This document shows positions 28,725 to 38,661 of a stretch of 64,000 bases of DNA, one piece after another. The stretch comes from Vibrio sp. 99-70-13A1 (GTDB taxonomy: Bacteria; Pseudomonadota; Gammaproteobacteria; Enterobacterales; Vibrionaceae). Location: the NCBI RefSeq assembly GCF_013114625.1, contig NZ_VTXD01000018.1, positions 16,926-80,925 of the forward strand, given 5' to 3'. The position numbers and the translations under genes were made by a program. The notes under the pieces were generated by a model. The model worked only from the letters and a program-made list of their open reading frames with translations, did not search any database and was not told where the DNA came from. Within the stretch, counting starts at the first letter, position 1. Each line of letters begins with the position of its first letter.

Positions 28725-28871
28725 ATGAAGTTTTCTGGGATGTATGAAGAAGACATGTCAAATTGGCATCAGCAGTTTGAACGAATGGAAACCGATGCTC
28801 ACCAAGAGTTTTTAGTATTTTTAGGGATAGTAAGCAACGAGATAAACAGATTAGCGAACTTGGCTGAGTAG
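28725..28871 (+). CDS. Possible 48-aa protein, unknown
   Basis: A short open frame (MKFSGMYEEDMSNWHQQFERM and ending INRLANLAE). The product is acidic and helical in pattern, with a plausible amphipathic second half (EFLVFLGIVSNEINRLANL). Initiation could use the weak GGGTTAGAG just ahead of the ATG. Nothing in it is recognised. The opposite strand is also open for 81 codons, but that product looks less protein-like. This is the better reading of the two, yet unproven. Confidence 0.4.
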   Translation: MKFSGMYEEDMSNWHQQFERMETDAHQEFLVFLGIVSNEINRLANLAE

Positions 28872-28900
28872 AATTCAACCAAGTAGAGTAGAGCTAAGTT

Positions 28901-28940
28901 AGAGTCAGAGTCAGAGTCAGAGTCAGAGTCAGAGTCAGAG
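28901..28940. repeat. Tandem AGAGTC hexamers (6.7 copies)
   Basis: A perfect 40-base array of AGAGTC in the gap between the small open frame and the YkgJ-type gene. It is the same kind of element as at 23761 but with another unit. Confidence 0.97.
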
Positions 28941-29011
28941 CTATGATGTATTGCCTATGAAATACTTAAAGCGAGCTCAAAGCTCAATTTATATAAACGC
29001 AAAAGTTCGAT

Positions 29012-29302
29012 TTACATATTTTCTGTGCGTTCCACAACACATTCATAAGATCCCATTTCGAATTCACGACAAATCCAAGGGCGGTTTTCGTAAATAGAGC
29101 ACATTAATGTTTCACGATCTAATGCTGAGCACCAGCCGTCATCAAGCCGAAGCATGGTTTCCCCGCCCCACTCATCAAATGCGATGTGTTCTTCAGGTAC
29201 ACCTGTATCAGTAATGATCATCACTTCTAAACGGCAGCAGCAAGCTTGGCAGTTTCCACAGGTTACTTCAGGCTCGGTAATGTTCTTAACTTCTATGCTC
29301 AT
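29012..29302 (-). CDS. YkgJ-family cysteine cluster protein
   Basis: A 96-aa protein with the cysteine pattern of the YkgJ (UPF0153) family: CGNCQACCCRLEV at about residues 16-28, then WCSALDRETLMCSIYENRPWICREFE, whose cysteines should join in binding zinc or an iron-sulfur cluster. The biochemical role of the family is unsettled. It stands alone. Confidence 0.87.
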   Translation of the reverse strand: MSIEVKNITEPEVTCGNCQACCCRLEVMIITDTGVPEEHIAFDEWGGETMLRLDDGWCSALDRETLMCSIYENRPWICREFEMGSYECVVERTENM

Positions 29303-29461
29303 ATTAAACTACATAATACTCAATTGCCGTATAGTAGTCGAAAGCGGTTCAGACTGCTATCTGTAGATGATTAACTTCATCGAAATGCTACACATCAGCT
29401 CAGGGAGGTGTGATAGACACCACTTATCAAGGTTAACTAAGTCTATTCAGCTATAGTAGAT

Positions 29462-29881
29462 CTATTCAACTGCAGTAGATCTATTCAGCTGTAGTAGGTC
29501 CCACTTGTTACCATACAAATCTTGGAACACGACTACCGTTCCGTATTCTTCAACTCTTGGCTCTTCATTAAAAATGACGCCTTTAGATTTCATGTCATAG
29601 TAGTCACGCCAAAAATCATTGGTTTGTAAGAATAAGAACACTCGCCCACCGGTTTGATTACCAACCGCAGCATTTTGTTCGTCAGTGCTCGCCTGAGCCA
29701 ACAATAAATTAGTGCCATTACCATTCGGTGGTGAAACTTGGACCCAGCGCTTACCGCCGCCTAAGTCAGTATCTTCCACCAATTCAAATTGGAGTTTTTG
29801 AGTATAAAACTTAATAGCGTCATCATAATTATCGACCACTAACGCTATATTTCCAATTTGCTGTTTAATAGAGCTTGTCAT
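29462..29881 (-). CDS. VOC-family (glyoxalase-like) protein
   Basis: A 139-aa protein with one vicinal-oxygen-chelate module pair: IGNIALVVDNYDDAIKFYTQKLQFEL opens the first (shown in part by VVDNYDDAIKFYTQKL), and VVFQDLYGNKWDLLQ ends the second with the usual metal-ligand glutamate replaced by the D-L region. Such proteins range from glyoxalases to dioxygenases and resistance proteins, so no substrate is named. The end of the gene is A/T rich with CTATTCA repeats. Confidence 0.85.
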   Translation of the reverse strand: MTSSIKQQIGNIALVVDNYDDAIKFYTQKLQFELVEDTDLGGGKRWVQVSPPNGNGTNLLLAQASTDEQNAAVGNQTGGRVFLFLQTNDFWRDYYDMKSKGVIFNEEPRVEEYGTVVVFQDLYGNKWDLLQLNRSTAVE

Positions 29882-30008
29882 CGTTTGTCCTTTTCAAAAA
29901 AAAACCACCAAATAAAGTGGATAATACACGCTTTGTGTATATCTCATCTATCCAGTGGTTCTATATATTTAGCTCGACCTACATATCACTCAGTCTTAGC
30001 TAATTTTC

Positions 30009-30072
30009 AGCTAAACTTACTCTCAGCTCAACTTACAATTAGCTATACTTACGATTAGCTAAACTCGGCTTA
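30009..30072. repeat. Four imperfect 16-base repeats
   Basis: AGCT recurs at 30009, 30025, 30041 and 30057, exactly 16 bases apart, in units of the form AGCTnnACTTACnnTT. The units differ at a few places, so this is an older array than the perfect ones elsewhere in the window. It lies between the VOC gene and the end of the transporter gene. Confidence 0.75.
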
Positions 30073-30102
30073 ATCGCAACTCAGTTTATTCGCAGCCCAG
30101 CT

Positions 30103-31686
30103 TTAGGCTGTAGCCGTTAACTGTCGTTGAGCTTGTGCTTTTGCCATTTTAACTGCCGCTATAGGACCTGTTATTAAGGTCACTGCGATAATCAAAGAAA
30201 CCGGTACTGCTGTAATCACGATGAATGATTGTAATGCATTTAAGCCACCATCACCTGCGACTAAAAGCACACCCGCAACGCAACCCATGATCACAGCCCA
30301 AAATAGACGCTGCTTACGATCCGGTTCGTTGTCTCCAGATACCACCATAGCAATAGAATACGCCATTGAGTCACCCGTCGTTACTACGAAAGTCGTGGTA
30401 AGTACCAGAAACGCAGGAAGTAGAATTTCGCTAAAAGGCAGTTGCTGTAAAGAGGCAAGCAATACCGCTGGTAAACCACCATCAGCAAGAGCGCCTGAGA
30501 TAATTCCAGGAGACTCAAGCTCTAAGAATATGCCGGTTCCGCCAAGCACTGAGAACCAAAAGTTCGTGACAATTGGAGCGCCTACCGCGACAGCTAAAAT
30601 AAGCTCGCGAATTGAACGCCCTTCAGAAATACGTGCAATAAAGATTGCCATCATTGGCGCAAAACCGATGAACCAACCCCAGAAGAACCAAGTCCACCAC
30701 AAGTTCCAGCCAGAATTACTGTTGGTTACGCTCATGTTTGGCATATCTTGCAGATAACTTGCGAAAGCCAGACCAAACTGCTCGAAGATGAAAGTCGTTG
30801 GACCGAGAATCAAGATCGCAACAAGCAGTGCAAAAGCGCCAATAACATTTAACCGACTTAGCCATTGTAAGCCTTTGTCCATGCCTGATGCTGCTGAGAT
30901 TGCACAAATAGAAACCACGACAGCCAAAATCATCAACTGTGAGTTCATGTCATTCTTCAGGCCTGTCAGAACTTCTAAGCTGTATCCCATTTGAGATGCT
31001 AAGAAGCCAATTGGTCCGATTGTACCTGCCGCGACTGCAATAATTGAACATGCATCAATCATTGCCCCTAGCCAGTGATTTTCTAAACGGTCACCAACAA
31101 GTGGGAATAATAACGCTCGCGGTCGTAGCTTAATACCATGGTTATGGTGTGCATACATTAAAACGATAGTCGCCAACGTACCCAATACAGACCAAGCTAG
31201 AAAGCCCCAGTGCAAAAAGCTTTGGCTGAGAGCCGGTACTACAGCTTCTGCCGTTGAGCCTGCAACATCACCAAAACTAGGAGAAGGAGTAATAAAATGA
31301 TAAATAGGTTCGGCAGCTGACCAAAACACGCCGCCACCAGCAAGTAAGGTACACATTATCATCGCTAACCAGCGAAAAGTGCCAATAGTTGGTTTTGACT
31401 GGGTTCCCATACGGGTTTTACCATAACGGGAAGCGGCAACACAAAGTGCCACTGCAAAGTTTGCTACCATCAACCACTGCCAAAAGTATCCGAATTGTTC
31501 GGCGGCAATTGAAAATGAGCTTTGAATTAGGGTCGTAAAACGAGGGAGATCAATGATCGCAGCAAGTAAGAAAAGGCTTATAAAACCAATAGTCAGAGCT
31601 GGAACAAGTTTGATGTCTAGAAGACGGTTTGAAACTTTGTTTTTTTCAGGTATTTCTTCGCCAATTTGGCATGCATCAGTTAGCAT
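30103..31686 (-). CDS. BCCT-family transporter
   Basis: A 527-aa membrane carrier with twelve hydrophobic segments. The family signature is WWTWFFWGWFIGFAPMMAIF followed by ARISEGRSIRE, which forms the central substrate helix and the cytoplasmic loop. These carriers take up betaine, choline, carnitine or related compounds with sodium or protons, mainly as osmoprotectants. No neighbouring biosynthetic gene narrows the choice. The N terminus has a charged cytoplasmic stretch of about 28 residues; the C terminus is short, so it lacks the long osmosensing tail of BetP. Confidence 0.92.
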   Translation of the reverse strand: MLTDACQIGEEIPEKNKVSNRLLDIKLVPALTIGFISLFLLAAIIDLPRFTTLIQSSFSIAAEQFGYFWQWLMVANFAVALCVAASRYGKTRMGTQSKPTIGTFRWLAMIMCTLLAGGGVFWSAAEPIYHFITPSPSFGDVAGSTAEAVVPALSQSFLHWGFLAWSVLGTLATIVLMYAHHNHGIKLRPRALLFPLVGDRLENHWLGAMIDACSIIAVAAGTIGPIGFLASQMGYSLEVLTGLKNDMNSQLMILAVVVSICAISAASGMDKGLQWLSRLNVIGAFALLVAILILGPTTFIFEQFGLAFASYLQDMPNMSVTNSNSGWNLWWTWFFWGWFIGFAPMMAIFIARISEGRSIRELILAVAVGAPIVTNFWFSVLGGTGIFLELESPGIISGALADGGLPAVLLASLQQLPFSEILLPAFLVLTTTFVVTTGDSMAYSIAMVVSGDNEPDRKQRLFWAVIMGCVAGVLLVAGDGGLNALQSFIVITAVPVSLIIAVTLITGPIAAVKMAKAQAQRQLTATA

Positions 31687-32055
31687 AAAACGCTCACGTA
31701 GTGTGTGAGGGGCGTCATAATATCAGCATCGATATTAATTTCCAGTAGAAAATATTATTTACCTATTAAGGATAATCCCCAATCAACACAAATTTATTAT
31801 GCAAACGATATCTACGTATAAAAACCACTCAAATAGAAGAAAATACACTCAAAACGATGTAAATAAACTTCCACTGCATTTATTCGTGCTCTAAGCATTC
31901 TAGTCTTCAACGACAACTATTCTTTTAGTAACAGGCAGCTGTAAAAAGTGAAAAATTACGGTTTTAAATACTTTGTTCTTAACTCTTCGCAGGTAAGAAA
32001 CAAGCCGAGTATTGAAGACAATAGAAAGCTGAAAGAGATAACATAGAGAAAAGAT
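31687..32055. other. Intergenic region, nothing recognised
   Basis: An AT-rich stretch ahead of the BCCT gene that must hold its promoter. No further gene, repeat or RNA is seen. Confidence 0.4.
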
Positions 32056-32085
32056 AAAGGTCAGCAACCATAGTTACTGACCTTT
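32056..32085 (-). terminator. Terminator after the chemoreceptor
   Basis: Stem AAAGGTCAG (32056-32064) with CTGACCTTT (32077-32085) just beyond the stop of the minus-strand chemoreceptor gene. Confidence 0.75.
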
Positions 32086-32108
32086 AAACGAGCGGAATCA
32101 CATCACAT

Positions 32109-34022
32109 TTATTGCAACTTAAATTGCTCTACAAGTTTTGATAACTGCTTGTTACTTTGCGATAAATTTTGAGTACTCTCCATGGTTTGAGTACTATTGT
32201 TAGTCAACTCATTCACCATACTTTGGATTGTCGTCATATTACGGCTGACTTCATCCGTTACGGCACTTTGTTCTTCCGCTGCCGTGGCGATCTCCAAGCC
32301 TAAATCATTGATGTGTGTAATCGAGCTAACCATAACATCTAAGCTAACATTCACATTCTTGGTTGCTTCTGCTGTTTGCTCACAACGTGATTTAGTTTCA
32401 TCCATCGCTTTCACGACCGTTTTTGTCCCTTCATTTAAATCAGCAAGCATACTATTAATTTCAGACGTACTGTGCTGAGTTCTTGCGGCCAGAGCTCGAA
32501 CTTCATCCGCAACAACGGCAAATCCTCTGCCTTGCTCTCCAGCTCGAGCGGCTTCAATAGCTGCATTAAGCGCTAATAAATTCGTTTGATCAGCAATTTC
32601 ACCAATAACAGCCAATACTGAGCTAATTTTTTGCGAATCTTGATTCATCGATTGGATGCTAGCCGCCATTGTCTCAACTTCTGAGATTAAATCAGCCACA
32701 CTTGTCACTGAGTTCGCAACAACCAGTTTAGATTGTGCAGCCTCATCATTTGTTGATTGAGTGAATCCAGCCGTCTGAGAAGCACTTTGGGCAACACTTT
32801 CGGCCGTTGAATTCATTTCATTAATGGCAGCCACGACCTGAGTCGTTTCCATCACATGTGATGATAAGACTTGGTCATTACTCATAGTCTGATTGGTTAA
32901 CTGCTCGATGTTATTAGAAATCTGTTTCGAAGATTTAGAAACATCTAGCATCATTGTCTGTAAATTCCCAATAAAGGTATTTACAGCCTGTGCTATTTCT
33001 CCCAGATCATCGTTAGTATTCACCTCTAATCGGCGAGTCAAATCACCATTACCTTTAGACAGATCCACCACTGTACTTTTCAGCGCTAAGATTGGTCGGT
33101 AAGTAATATTAAAAATAATAAAAAACAATACAAACGAGCTAACAAGCAATAGCGCAGATGTGTACAACGACTCTTCTAAAGCAGCATCAACACCTGCGTA
33201 TGCGACTGACTTATCTACGCCAACCATCAAATGCCAGCCGTTGTTTTCATCTACATTGATAGTTTTAAAGAATGCGACCTTTTCAACTCCATTCAGACTA
33301 TAGTCAGCCTTTCCTGATGACTGAGACAACAGAATATCCGTAAGCGGGCGTAAGCTATCGAAATCGTATAATTTAGTCTCACCCGGCACATCAACTTCAC
33401 CATTAGATGCAATCGTCAAACTCGTGTCATCGTAGATGCCCATGAAAGCACCAGGGAAAGGCGCTTTTTGAACCAAGTCTGCAAGCAAGTCCAACTCTAT
33501 ATCCGCCAGCAGTACGCCTTTTAATTGACCTCCTGAATAGAAAGGTTCAGCAATACTCACTAGTAATTTTTTAGTTAGGGCATCTTGATAAATACCCGTC
33601 GTAATCATCCCTCTCTTTTGCTTGGCTAACTGATACCAACCACGCTGACGAGGGTCATATGTCGCTAAATCACGCTTACCACTTGCGTTGCTGTACGCTC
33701 TACCATCCTCAAAGCCTACGAAAATATCAGTCGCTAATGATGTATTAGCGATGGGTCTCAGCATCGATAGTATTTTTTCGTCACCGTGTGCATTCGAAAA
33801 GTCAGGAGCATTAGCCGTTAATCCCGATTTAATCGTATTCAACCAAGTTTCAATCGTGTCACTCGTCGTCTCAATTTTAAGCATTGAATATTCATTGACT
33901 CGATCATGGATCGATGTTGAAACCTGCTTATAAGATAGTACGTTAGACACCACTAATGAAGCTGCCAGTAAGAAGGTTACAGCGACAAAAAGCTTCCCCT
34001 TAAAACCACTTATAATATGCAT
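32109..34022 (-). CDS. Methyl-accepting chemotaxis protein with dCache sensor
   Basis: A 637-aa chemoreceptor. Transmembrane segments at about 9-28 and 283-305 enclose a periplasmic double-Cache sensor, with [28 protein letters not shown] sequence ([16 protein letters not shown]) and [13 protein letters not shown] typical of amino-acid receptors. HAMP follows (about 306-360), then the signalling tip with [20 protein letters not shown] and [17 protein letters not shown], which binds CheA and CheW. The protein ends LVEQFKLQ and has no CheR tether. Ligand unknown. It is monocistronic. Confidence 0.93.
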   Translation of the reverse strand: MHIISGFKGKLFVAVTFLLAASLVVSNVLSYKQVSTSIHDRVNEYSMLKIETTSDTIETWLNTIKSGLTANAPDFSNAHGDEKILSMLRPIANTSLATDIFVGFEDGRAYSNASGKRDLATYDPRQRGWYQLAKQKRGMITTGIYQDALTKKLLVSIAEPFYSGGQLKGVLLADIELDLLADLVQKAPFPGAFMGIYDDTSLTIASNGEVDVPGETKLYDFDSLRPLTDILLSQSSGKADYSLNGVEKVAFFKTINVDENNGWHLMVGVDKSVAYAGVDAALEESLYTSALLLVSSFVLFFIIFNITYRPILALKSTVVDLSKGNGDLTRRLEVNTNDDLGEIAQAVNTFIGNLQTMMLDVSKSSKQISNNIEQLTNQTMSNDQVLSSHVMETTQVVAAINEMNSTAESVAQSASQTAGFTQSTNDEAAQSKLVVANSVTSVADLISEVETMAASIQSMNQDSQKISSVLAVIGEIADQTNLLALNAAIEAARAGEQGRGFAVVADEVRALAARTQHSTSEINSMLADLNEGTKTVVKAMDETKSRCEQTAEATKNVNVSLDVMVSSITHINDLGLEIATAAEEQSAVTDEVSRNMTTIQSMVNELTNNSTQTMESTQNLSQSNKQLSKLVEQFKLQ

Positions 34023-34343
34023 ATAATTTCTCTTTAATTTATAAAACTATGAATATCATCCCATCAAACTACTGCAACATGTTCGACATTCATTATTTTT
34101 ATGAATTAAATCACACTATTAGATAGTCACTAATCATGATTTCTATCCGGTTTAATTCATTTATTCCGGTAGAATCCGCTCTCTTATATAGCTTTTAAAC
34201 TACATAAAAAGCTTTAATAAGGATTTGAGTTTTAGTAAATGAATGGAAACGAGCACATTATTACAAGCATGCCTTTATCAATTGCAATAGATGCGTATAA
34301 TCCCCCGCTCTTATTACGCCGTTCTATTCTTAGCGAGACCAAT

Positions 34344-34676
34344 ATGTCCAAACTGTTTTTTAAAGGCCGAATTGAAACTAGGCAAAATCACGTACTTGCA
34401 GGTTACAACGTAAACCGCGACGTGAAAGCCGGAACAGATAAAGCACCAATTTCAATTTCTGTGCAATCTGAAGAACGTAAAGCTGAACTTGAGCTGTTGG
34501 TTTCTGAACATTCTGTTATTGCAGACATTACAGTTAATGCAGATCAGGAAGAAAACACACTTGAACTTGATGTTCTTCTGAACAAACCGAAAACAACAAC
34601 GTTTGAAAAAATGCCGAATCGAAATGATCCATGTAGTTGTGGAAGCGGCAAAAAATATAAGAAGTGCTGCGCTTAA
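34344..34676 (+). CDS. SEC-C motif protein, PBPRA1643 type
   Basis: A 110-aa protein. It begins MSKLFFKGRIETRQNHVLAG and ends with the zinc-binding SEC-C motif, RNDPCSCGSGKKYKKCCA, in which C-x-C-x8-C-C-type ligands bind zinc. The body matches the short SWIM/SEC-C family named after Photobacterium PBPRA1643. The ATG at 34344 is the family start; the frame is open 35 codons upstream but that part is not conserved in kind. Zinc binding is likely; function is unknown. Confidence 0.85.
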   Translation: MSKLFFKGRIETRQNHVLAGYNVNRDVKAGTDKAPISISVQSEERKAELELLVSEHSVIADITVNADQEENTLELDVLLNKPKTTTFEKMPNRNDPCSCGSGKKYKKCCA

Positions 34677-34688
34677 TTCTTTAAAAAT

Positions 34689-34712
34689 ACCGCCTATTTG
34701 GCGGTTTTTTTT
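34689..34712 (+). terminator. Terminator after the SEC-C gene
   Basis: Stem ACCGCC/GGCGGT with loop TATTT and eight T residues following. Confidence 0.9.
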
Positions 34713-35004
34713 GCTTTCAACTTGCATTTATCAACCCTATCTCTGATTTATTCCTCATACCTTTTTCCGCTTCAAATACCTACATCACTCCAAGCGTCCA
34801 AATTTTGTCATGTGATTGAAACTCGACACTTATTGAACCGAGTGCACATAAATTAAAAGTCTCTCCAAATGTAATCACAATATTTCGTACAACATGTCTA
34901 AACTTTAATAAGAAAACACAACCTAAATCATTACATTTAAAAGGGTTAATCTGTTTTAGCTTTTGCCTAGCGAAAAGTACAAGCAAGTTGTTTACGGAGA
35001 AACA

Positions 35005-36801
35005 ATGAAGAAATCATTTGGTCAGTTTCAATATTTCCCTATCGCGGCGTTGGCGATTTCCATGCTTGTTGGCGGGTATTTTTATAACCGTACTCTAGAT
35101 GATTGGTTAACTAAGATAGTCAGTGGCTACATGTTCAGCCTAGTCGATGATGTGGCATACCAAATGCAGCAAGATCACTTAGACCTCTATGATATGGAAG
35201 CCATTGAGATAGATGAGTATCTGAGCTCTTTATCCCAAGCTAATTTTGGTCGACGCTTTACCGTTATCCACAGTACAGGGAAAGTGCTTGGTGATTCACA
35301 GCTCAATTTCCGTGAACTTTCCGAGCTTGATGACCATAGTCAAAGGGTAGAAATAAAGTCAGCCCTTACCGGAGAAAGTGGATTATCAAAACGTTATAGC
35401 CCCACCTTGAATCAAGAGCTTTTATACGTTGCGAAGAAAATTGATTTTCATTTGGATGCGCATGACCATGATTCCATCTATGTTTTGCGTCTCGCAATGC
35501 CGATGACCACGCTCTCTGCAATGGCAAAAGATCTTCAATACATTGTGGTTGCTTTAATGAGTTGTTCCCTCATTGTGTTGATGTTTTCTTCTTGGTACAG
35601 CAACCGAAAAGTATTTATCGTGGTGAATAAAGAGCGCGATAAACAAGAAGATAGGATAAGAAAAAGCACTCAAGAAATTGAACTACTCCACAGGTTAGCC
35701 AATATGCTCGCAGCGTGTAATAACGTGAGTGAAGCACAAACTGTGATAGCTGATATCATCCCACGCATATTGGGTGATATTAATGGCTGTGTTTCAATTA
35801 TGCGCGAGTCACGTAACCAGCTTGAAGTGAAGCTAGATTGGGGAGGCTCTTGGCCTGCAAACTTAACTTATGCGCCTCATGATTGCTGGGCTTTACGTAA
35901 AGGTAAACACCATTTATCTCATGATGATCACCACCATCTACCTTGTAACCACATGAGCCAATGTGAAGATTCAGGTGTCACACTTTGTCTACCTTTAACC
36001 GCTCACGGTAATACTGTTGGCATGTTTCATTTATATTTTGGACATCAAACAGAATCTATCAATGAAGAAACAAAACAACTAGCGTTCACTATTGCCGAAC
36101 ATTTAGGTTTAGCTCTGGCGAACTTAAGCTTACAAGAAAAGCTACGATCTCAAGCGTTAAGCGATCCTTTAACTGGGTTATTTAACCGCCGCTACTTTGA
36201 AGAAGCTATTGAGAGTGAATGGAATAAATCGAGCCAATTGAATCAACCGCTATCATTATTAATGCTCGACTTAGATCACTTCAAACGTTTCAACGATAAT
36301 TTTGGTCATGATGCTGGTGATTATGTACTGAAAGAAGTGTCTAACCTTCTAAAAAGAGTGATTGGTGAAGACCATGTTGCCTGCCGATTAGGAGGGGAAG
36401 AACTCGCCGTTCTTAGCCCAAATTGTGACAATAAAGAATCAATGGAATTGGCAAACCTCATTGTTAACTCTATTCGTGAACTGCACTTAGATATGAAGGG
36501 GTTATCTTTGGGCCAGCTCGGTGTATCTATTGGTGTAACCACTTACCCAGACTTAAATACTTCCACACAAGATTTAGTAAAAGCCGCTGACACCGCTTTA
36601 TACCAAGCTAAAGATAATGGACGTAGCCAAGCTATTCATACCTGCTATAAACCTGAAACTCTGGAGAATAAACCAGTACTGATAGAACCAGTCGCAGAAG
36701 CTTCTGGTTCTGAAGAAGCTTCTGGTTTTGAAGAACCTTCTGTTACTAAAGAACTATTTGACTCCGAAAATGTGGAACCTATCAAAACTAATAAAGTTTA
36801 G
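35005..36801 (+). CDS. Membrane GAF-GGDEF diguanylate cyclase
   Basis: A 598-aa protein. Two transmembrane segments (about 9-26 and 177-198) flank a periplasmic sensor; a coiled segment, a GAF domain (about 225-370) and a GGDEF domain (about 385-550) follow. The GAF domain has CWALRKGKHHLSHDDHHHLP, rich in histidine and followed by cysteines, which could bind a metal. The cyclase motif reads GGEEL, and the RxxD inhibitory site is absent, so product inhibition is unlikely. After the domain comes an acidic tail with a doubled EASGxEE unit. Start at ATG 35005, with GGAGA 8 bases ahead. An HD-GYP gene, which would break down the same messenger, is the next gene on the strand. Confidence 0.88.
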   Translation: MKKSFGQFQYFPIAALAISMLVGGYFYNRTLDDWLTKIVSGYMFSLVDDVAYQMQQDHLDLYDMEAIEIDEYLSSLSQANFGRRFTVIHSTGKVLGDSQLNFRELSELDDHSQRVEIKSALTGESGLSKRYSPTLNQELLYVAKKIDFHLDAHDHDSIYVLRLAMPMTTLSAMAKDLQYIVVALMSCSLIVLMFSSWYSNRKVFIVVNKERDKQEDRIRKSTQEIELLHRLANMLAACNNVSEAQTVIADIIPRILGDINGCVSIMRESRNQLEVKLDWGGSWPANLTYAPHDCWALRKGKHHLSHDDHHHLPCNHMSQCEDSGVTLCLPLTAHGNTVGMFHLYFGHQTESINEETKQLAFTIAEHLGLALANLSLQEKLRSQALSDPLTGLFNRRYFEEAIESEWNKSSQLNQPLSLLMLDLDHFKRFNDNFGHDAGDYVLKEVSNLLKRVIGEDHVACRLGGEELAVLSPNCDNKESMELANLIVNSIRELHLDMKGLSLGQLGVSIGVTTYPDLNTSTQDLVKAADTALYQAKDNGRSQAIHTCYKPETLENKPVLIEPVAEASGSEEASGFEEPSVTKELFDSENVEPIKTNKV

Positions 36802-36823
36802 ATCTTAGGTCCTGCTAATTTGG

Positions 36824-36859
36824 CGATGTATCGCTTTGTCTGAGATACATCGTCTTTTT
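36824..36859 (+). terminator. Terminator after the GAF-GGDEF gene
   Basis: Stem CGATGTATC (36824-36832) with GATACATCG (36844-36852), then a run of T. Confidence 0.87.
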
Positions 36860-37306
36860 TACCAGACCTCTTCACCTAAGCACCATAGAGTTTTTTATAA
36901 TGGTTTTATCCTCTCTCATCACTTCTCCTGCTATTTAAAAATAGTCACTATACAATTTGGTCGATGGCTACAGCTAGCAGCTGATAATCAACTCATCCTA
37001 TGTTTCAATTGATTAAATAAATGTTGATTAATAGAGTCTTTTCTTGAAGATTTACAGCCTAAAATGGTTATTTCTAACGGAAACGAATCCTAGGTCTATA
37101 CTTATGTAACAAGTACCTATGCTCTAAACTCTAGTTTTGATGGCGTGAATAAAAGGTTATAATAAACATATCTGTCAGTAATATAATAAGTTATAAATCA
37201 ACTGGCTCATCACTTCACATTAATAGCGGTGTGTCATTCCTATTTGGTGACTTTAATCTCCGAATTAAGTTAATATTTTATAGTCTTAGTATGGTCAACC
37301 AAAAAT
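36860..37306. other. Intergenic region before the HD-GYP gene
   Basis: AT-rich, without a supported gene or strong structure. It must hold the HD-GYP promoter, since a terminator closes the upstream gene. Confidence 0.4.
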
Positions 37307-38530
37307 ATGCATAAGCACTCACCTGAAAGCTCTATTAAAGTTCAAATATCTGAAATTTCGATTGGTATGTTCGTCACTGGTATAGAAAACAATACCCGAA
37401 TCAACCTAACCAATGCAGGCCGAGTATCAAGTCAAACTGGTATTGATAGCTTATTGAAAAATAACATTAAATTTGTTTGGGTCGATGAAGGACTATCAGA
37501 CAGCAAGATTGATTTTTCCACGCTAACGGTTTTCAACCCAGCAGATGAAGCTCAGCCGAGCGAGCCAGCTACAACAACAACACAAAGTCTACGTAGCAAA
37601 CGAAAAAGCAATGTTAAAGGTACTGCTGCCGCTCGTTCGTTAGTAGAAGAAGCGAAAGGCATTGCCAGTAAAGTTATAAACAAGGCTTTTGATGGTCAAG
37701 CATTTAGTGTTGATGAATTTGACGCTTGGGCTGATGACCTAATCAGCTTTACATTAACGGATAAAGACGCCATTCGTTTGGTGTCAGCACTTCGTTCAAA
37801 AGATGAATATTTGCTTGAGCACTCAGTAAGTGTCTCTACTTTACTTGTCACTTTTGCACGCTATTTAGGCTACTCAGAAGCCGAGCTAAAGCAGTTTGCG
37901 ATTGGCGGTATTATTCACGATATCGGCAAAGTCAAAGTCGACGACAAAGTTCTACACAAACCAGCCAAATTAACAGCAGAAGAATTTGAGCATATGAAAA
38001 TGCATCAAACTTATGCTTTAGACTTAATCAAAAACATCAAAGGGCTTTCTGTTATTAGCCGTGATGTATGCTTAATGCACCATGAGAAACTGGATGGAAA
38101 TGGCTATCCTAAAGGTTTAACTGGCGATCAACTCCCAGTACATGGTCGTATGAGCTCAATTGTCGATATATTTGATGCTCTAACTGCTGATCGTGTTTAT
38201 AAGAAAAGTATGAGCCCTCAAGAAGCATTCAAGATCCTGCTTGGGATGACCCCAAATCATCTAGACAGTAATCTCGTGTACCAGTTCATTAACTGTTTGG
38301 GTGTGTACCCAGTCGCATCACTTGTCGAACTAAGCAATGGGCGTGCAGCAATAGTCTGGGAGTCTAACCAAAAGCACAGTAAGAAGCCGATTGTTAAAAG
38401 CTTTTATTCCATTAAACATAAGCACTTCACTGAGATTGAATTTAAAGATTTAGCCAAAAGTGATTTAACAATAGTAAGAGCTATTTCTCCTTCAGAGTTT
38501 GATTTTGATATTAATAACTTTATCCATTAG
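37307..38530 (+). CDS. HD-GYP cyclic-di-GMP phosphodiesterase
   Basis: A 407-aa protein. The N-terminal part (about 8-130) is of the DUF3391 type, with VQISEISIGMFVTGIE at its start. The HD-GYP domain (about 160-330) has the HSVSVSTLLVTFARYLGY helix, the metal pair HD in IIHDIGKVKVDDKVL, and GYP in KLDGNGYPKGL, with MHHEKLDG and IVDIFDALTADRVYKK. All metal ligands look present, so it should hydrolyse cyclic-di-GMP. Together with the GGDEF gene just upstream it forms a local make-and-break pair, although the two have separate promoters. Confidence 0.92.
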   Translation: MHKHSPESSIKVQISEISIGMFVTGIENNTRINLTNAGRVSSQTGIDSLLKNNIKFVWVDEGLSDSKIDFSTLTVFNPADEAQPSEPATTTTQSLRSKRKSNVKGTAAARSLVEEAKGIASKVINKAFDGQAFSVDEFDAWADDLISFTLTDKDAIRLVSALRSKDEYLLEHSVSVSTLLVTFARYLGYSEAELKQFAIGGIIHDIGKVKVDDKVLHKPAKLTAEEFEHMKMHQTYALDLIKNIKGLSVISRDVCLMHHEKLDGNGYPKGLTGDQLPVHGRMSSIVDIFDALTADRVYKKSMSPQEAFKILLGMTPNHLDSNLVYQFINCLGVYPVASLVELSNGRAAIVWESNQKHSKKPIVKSFYSIKHKHFTEIEFKDLAKSDLTIVRAISPSEFDFDINNFIH

Positions 38531-38608
38531 TAACTTTATCCATTTGTAACGTCATCACTTCTCTCTAAATAGTTTGAGCATATCCAAAATAGAATGTTAA
38601 TGAATAAT

Positions 38609-38640
38609 AAAACCTCTACTAGAAAGCCAGTAGAGGTTTT
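38609..38640 (+). terminator. Terminator between HD-GYP and alginate lyase
   Basis: A 12-bp perfect stem, AAAACCTCTACT with AGTAGAGGTTTT (38609-38620 with 38629-38640), between convergent genes and usable by both. Confidence 0.9.
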
Positions 38641-38661
38641 AGGGCTTAATCGGTTAAAGAG

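Noticed and set aside
30221..30757. A 178-aa open frame on the plus strand
   Set aside because: It lies wholly antisense to the BCCT transporter, is rich in serine, proline and threonine, and has no ribosome site or family motif.
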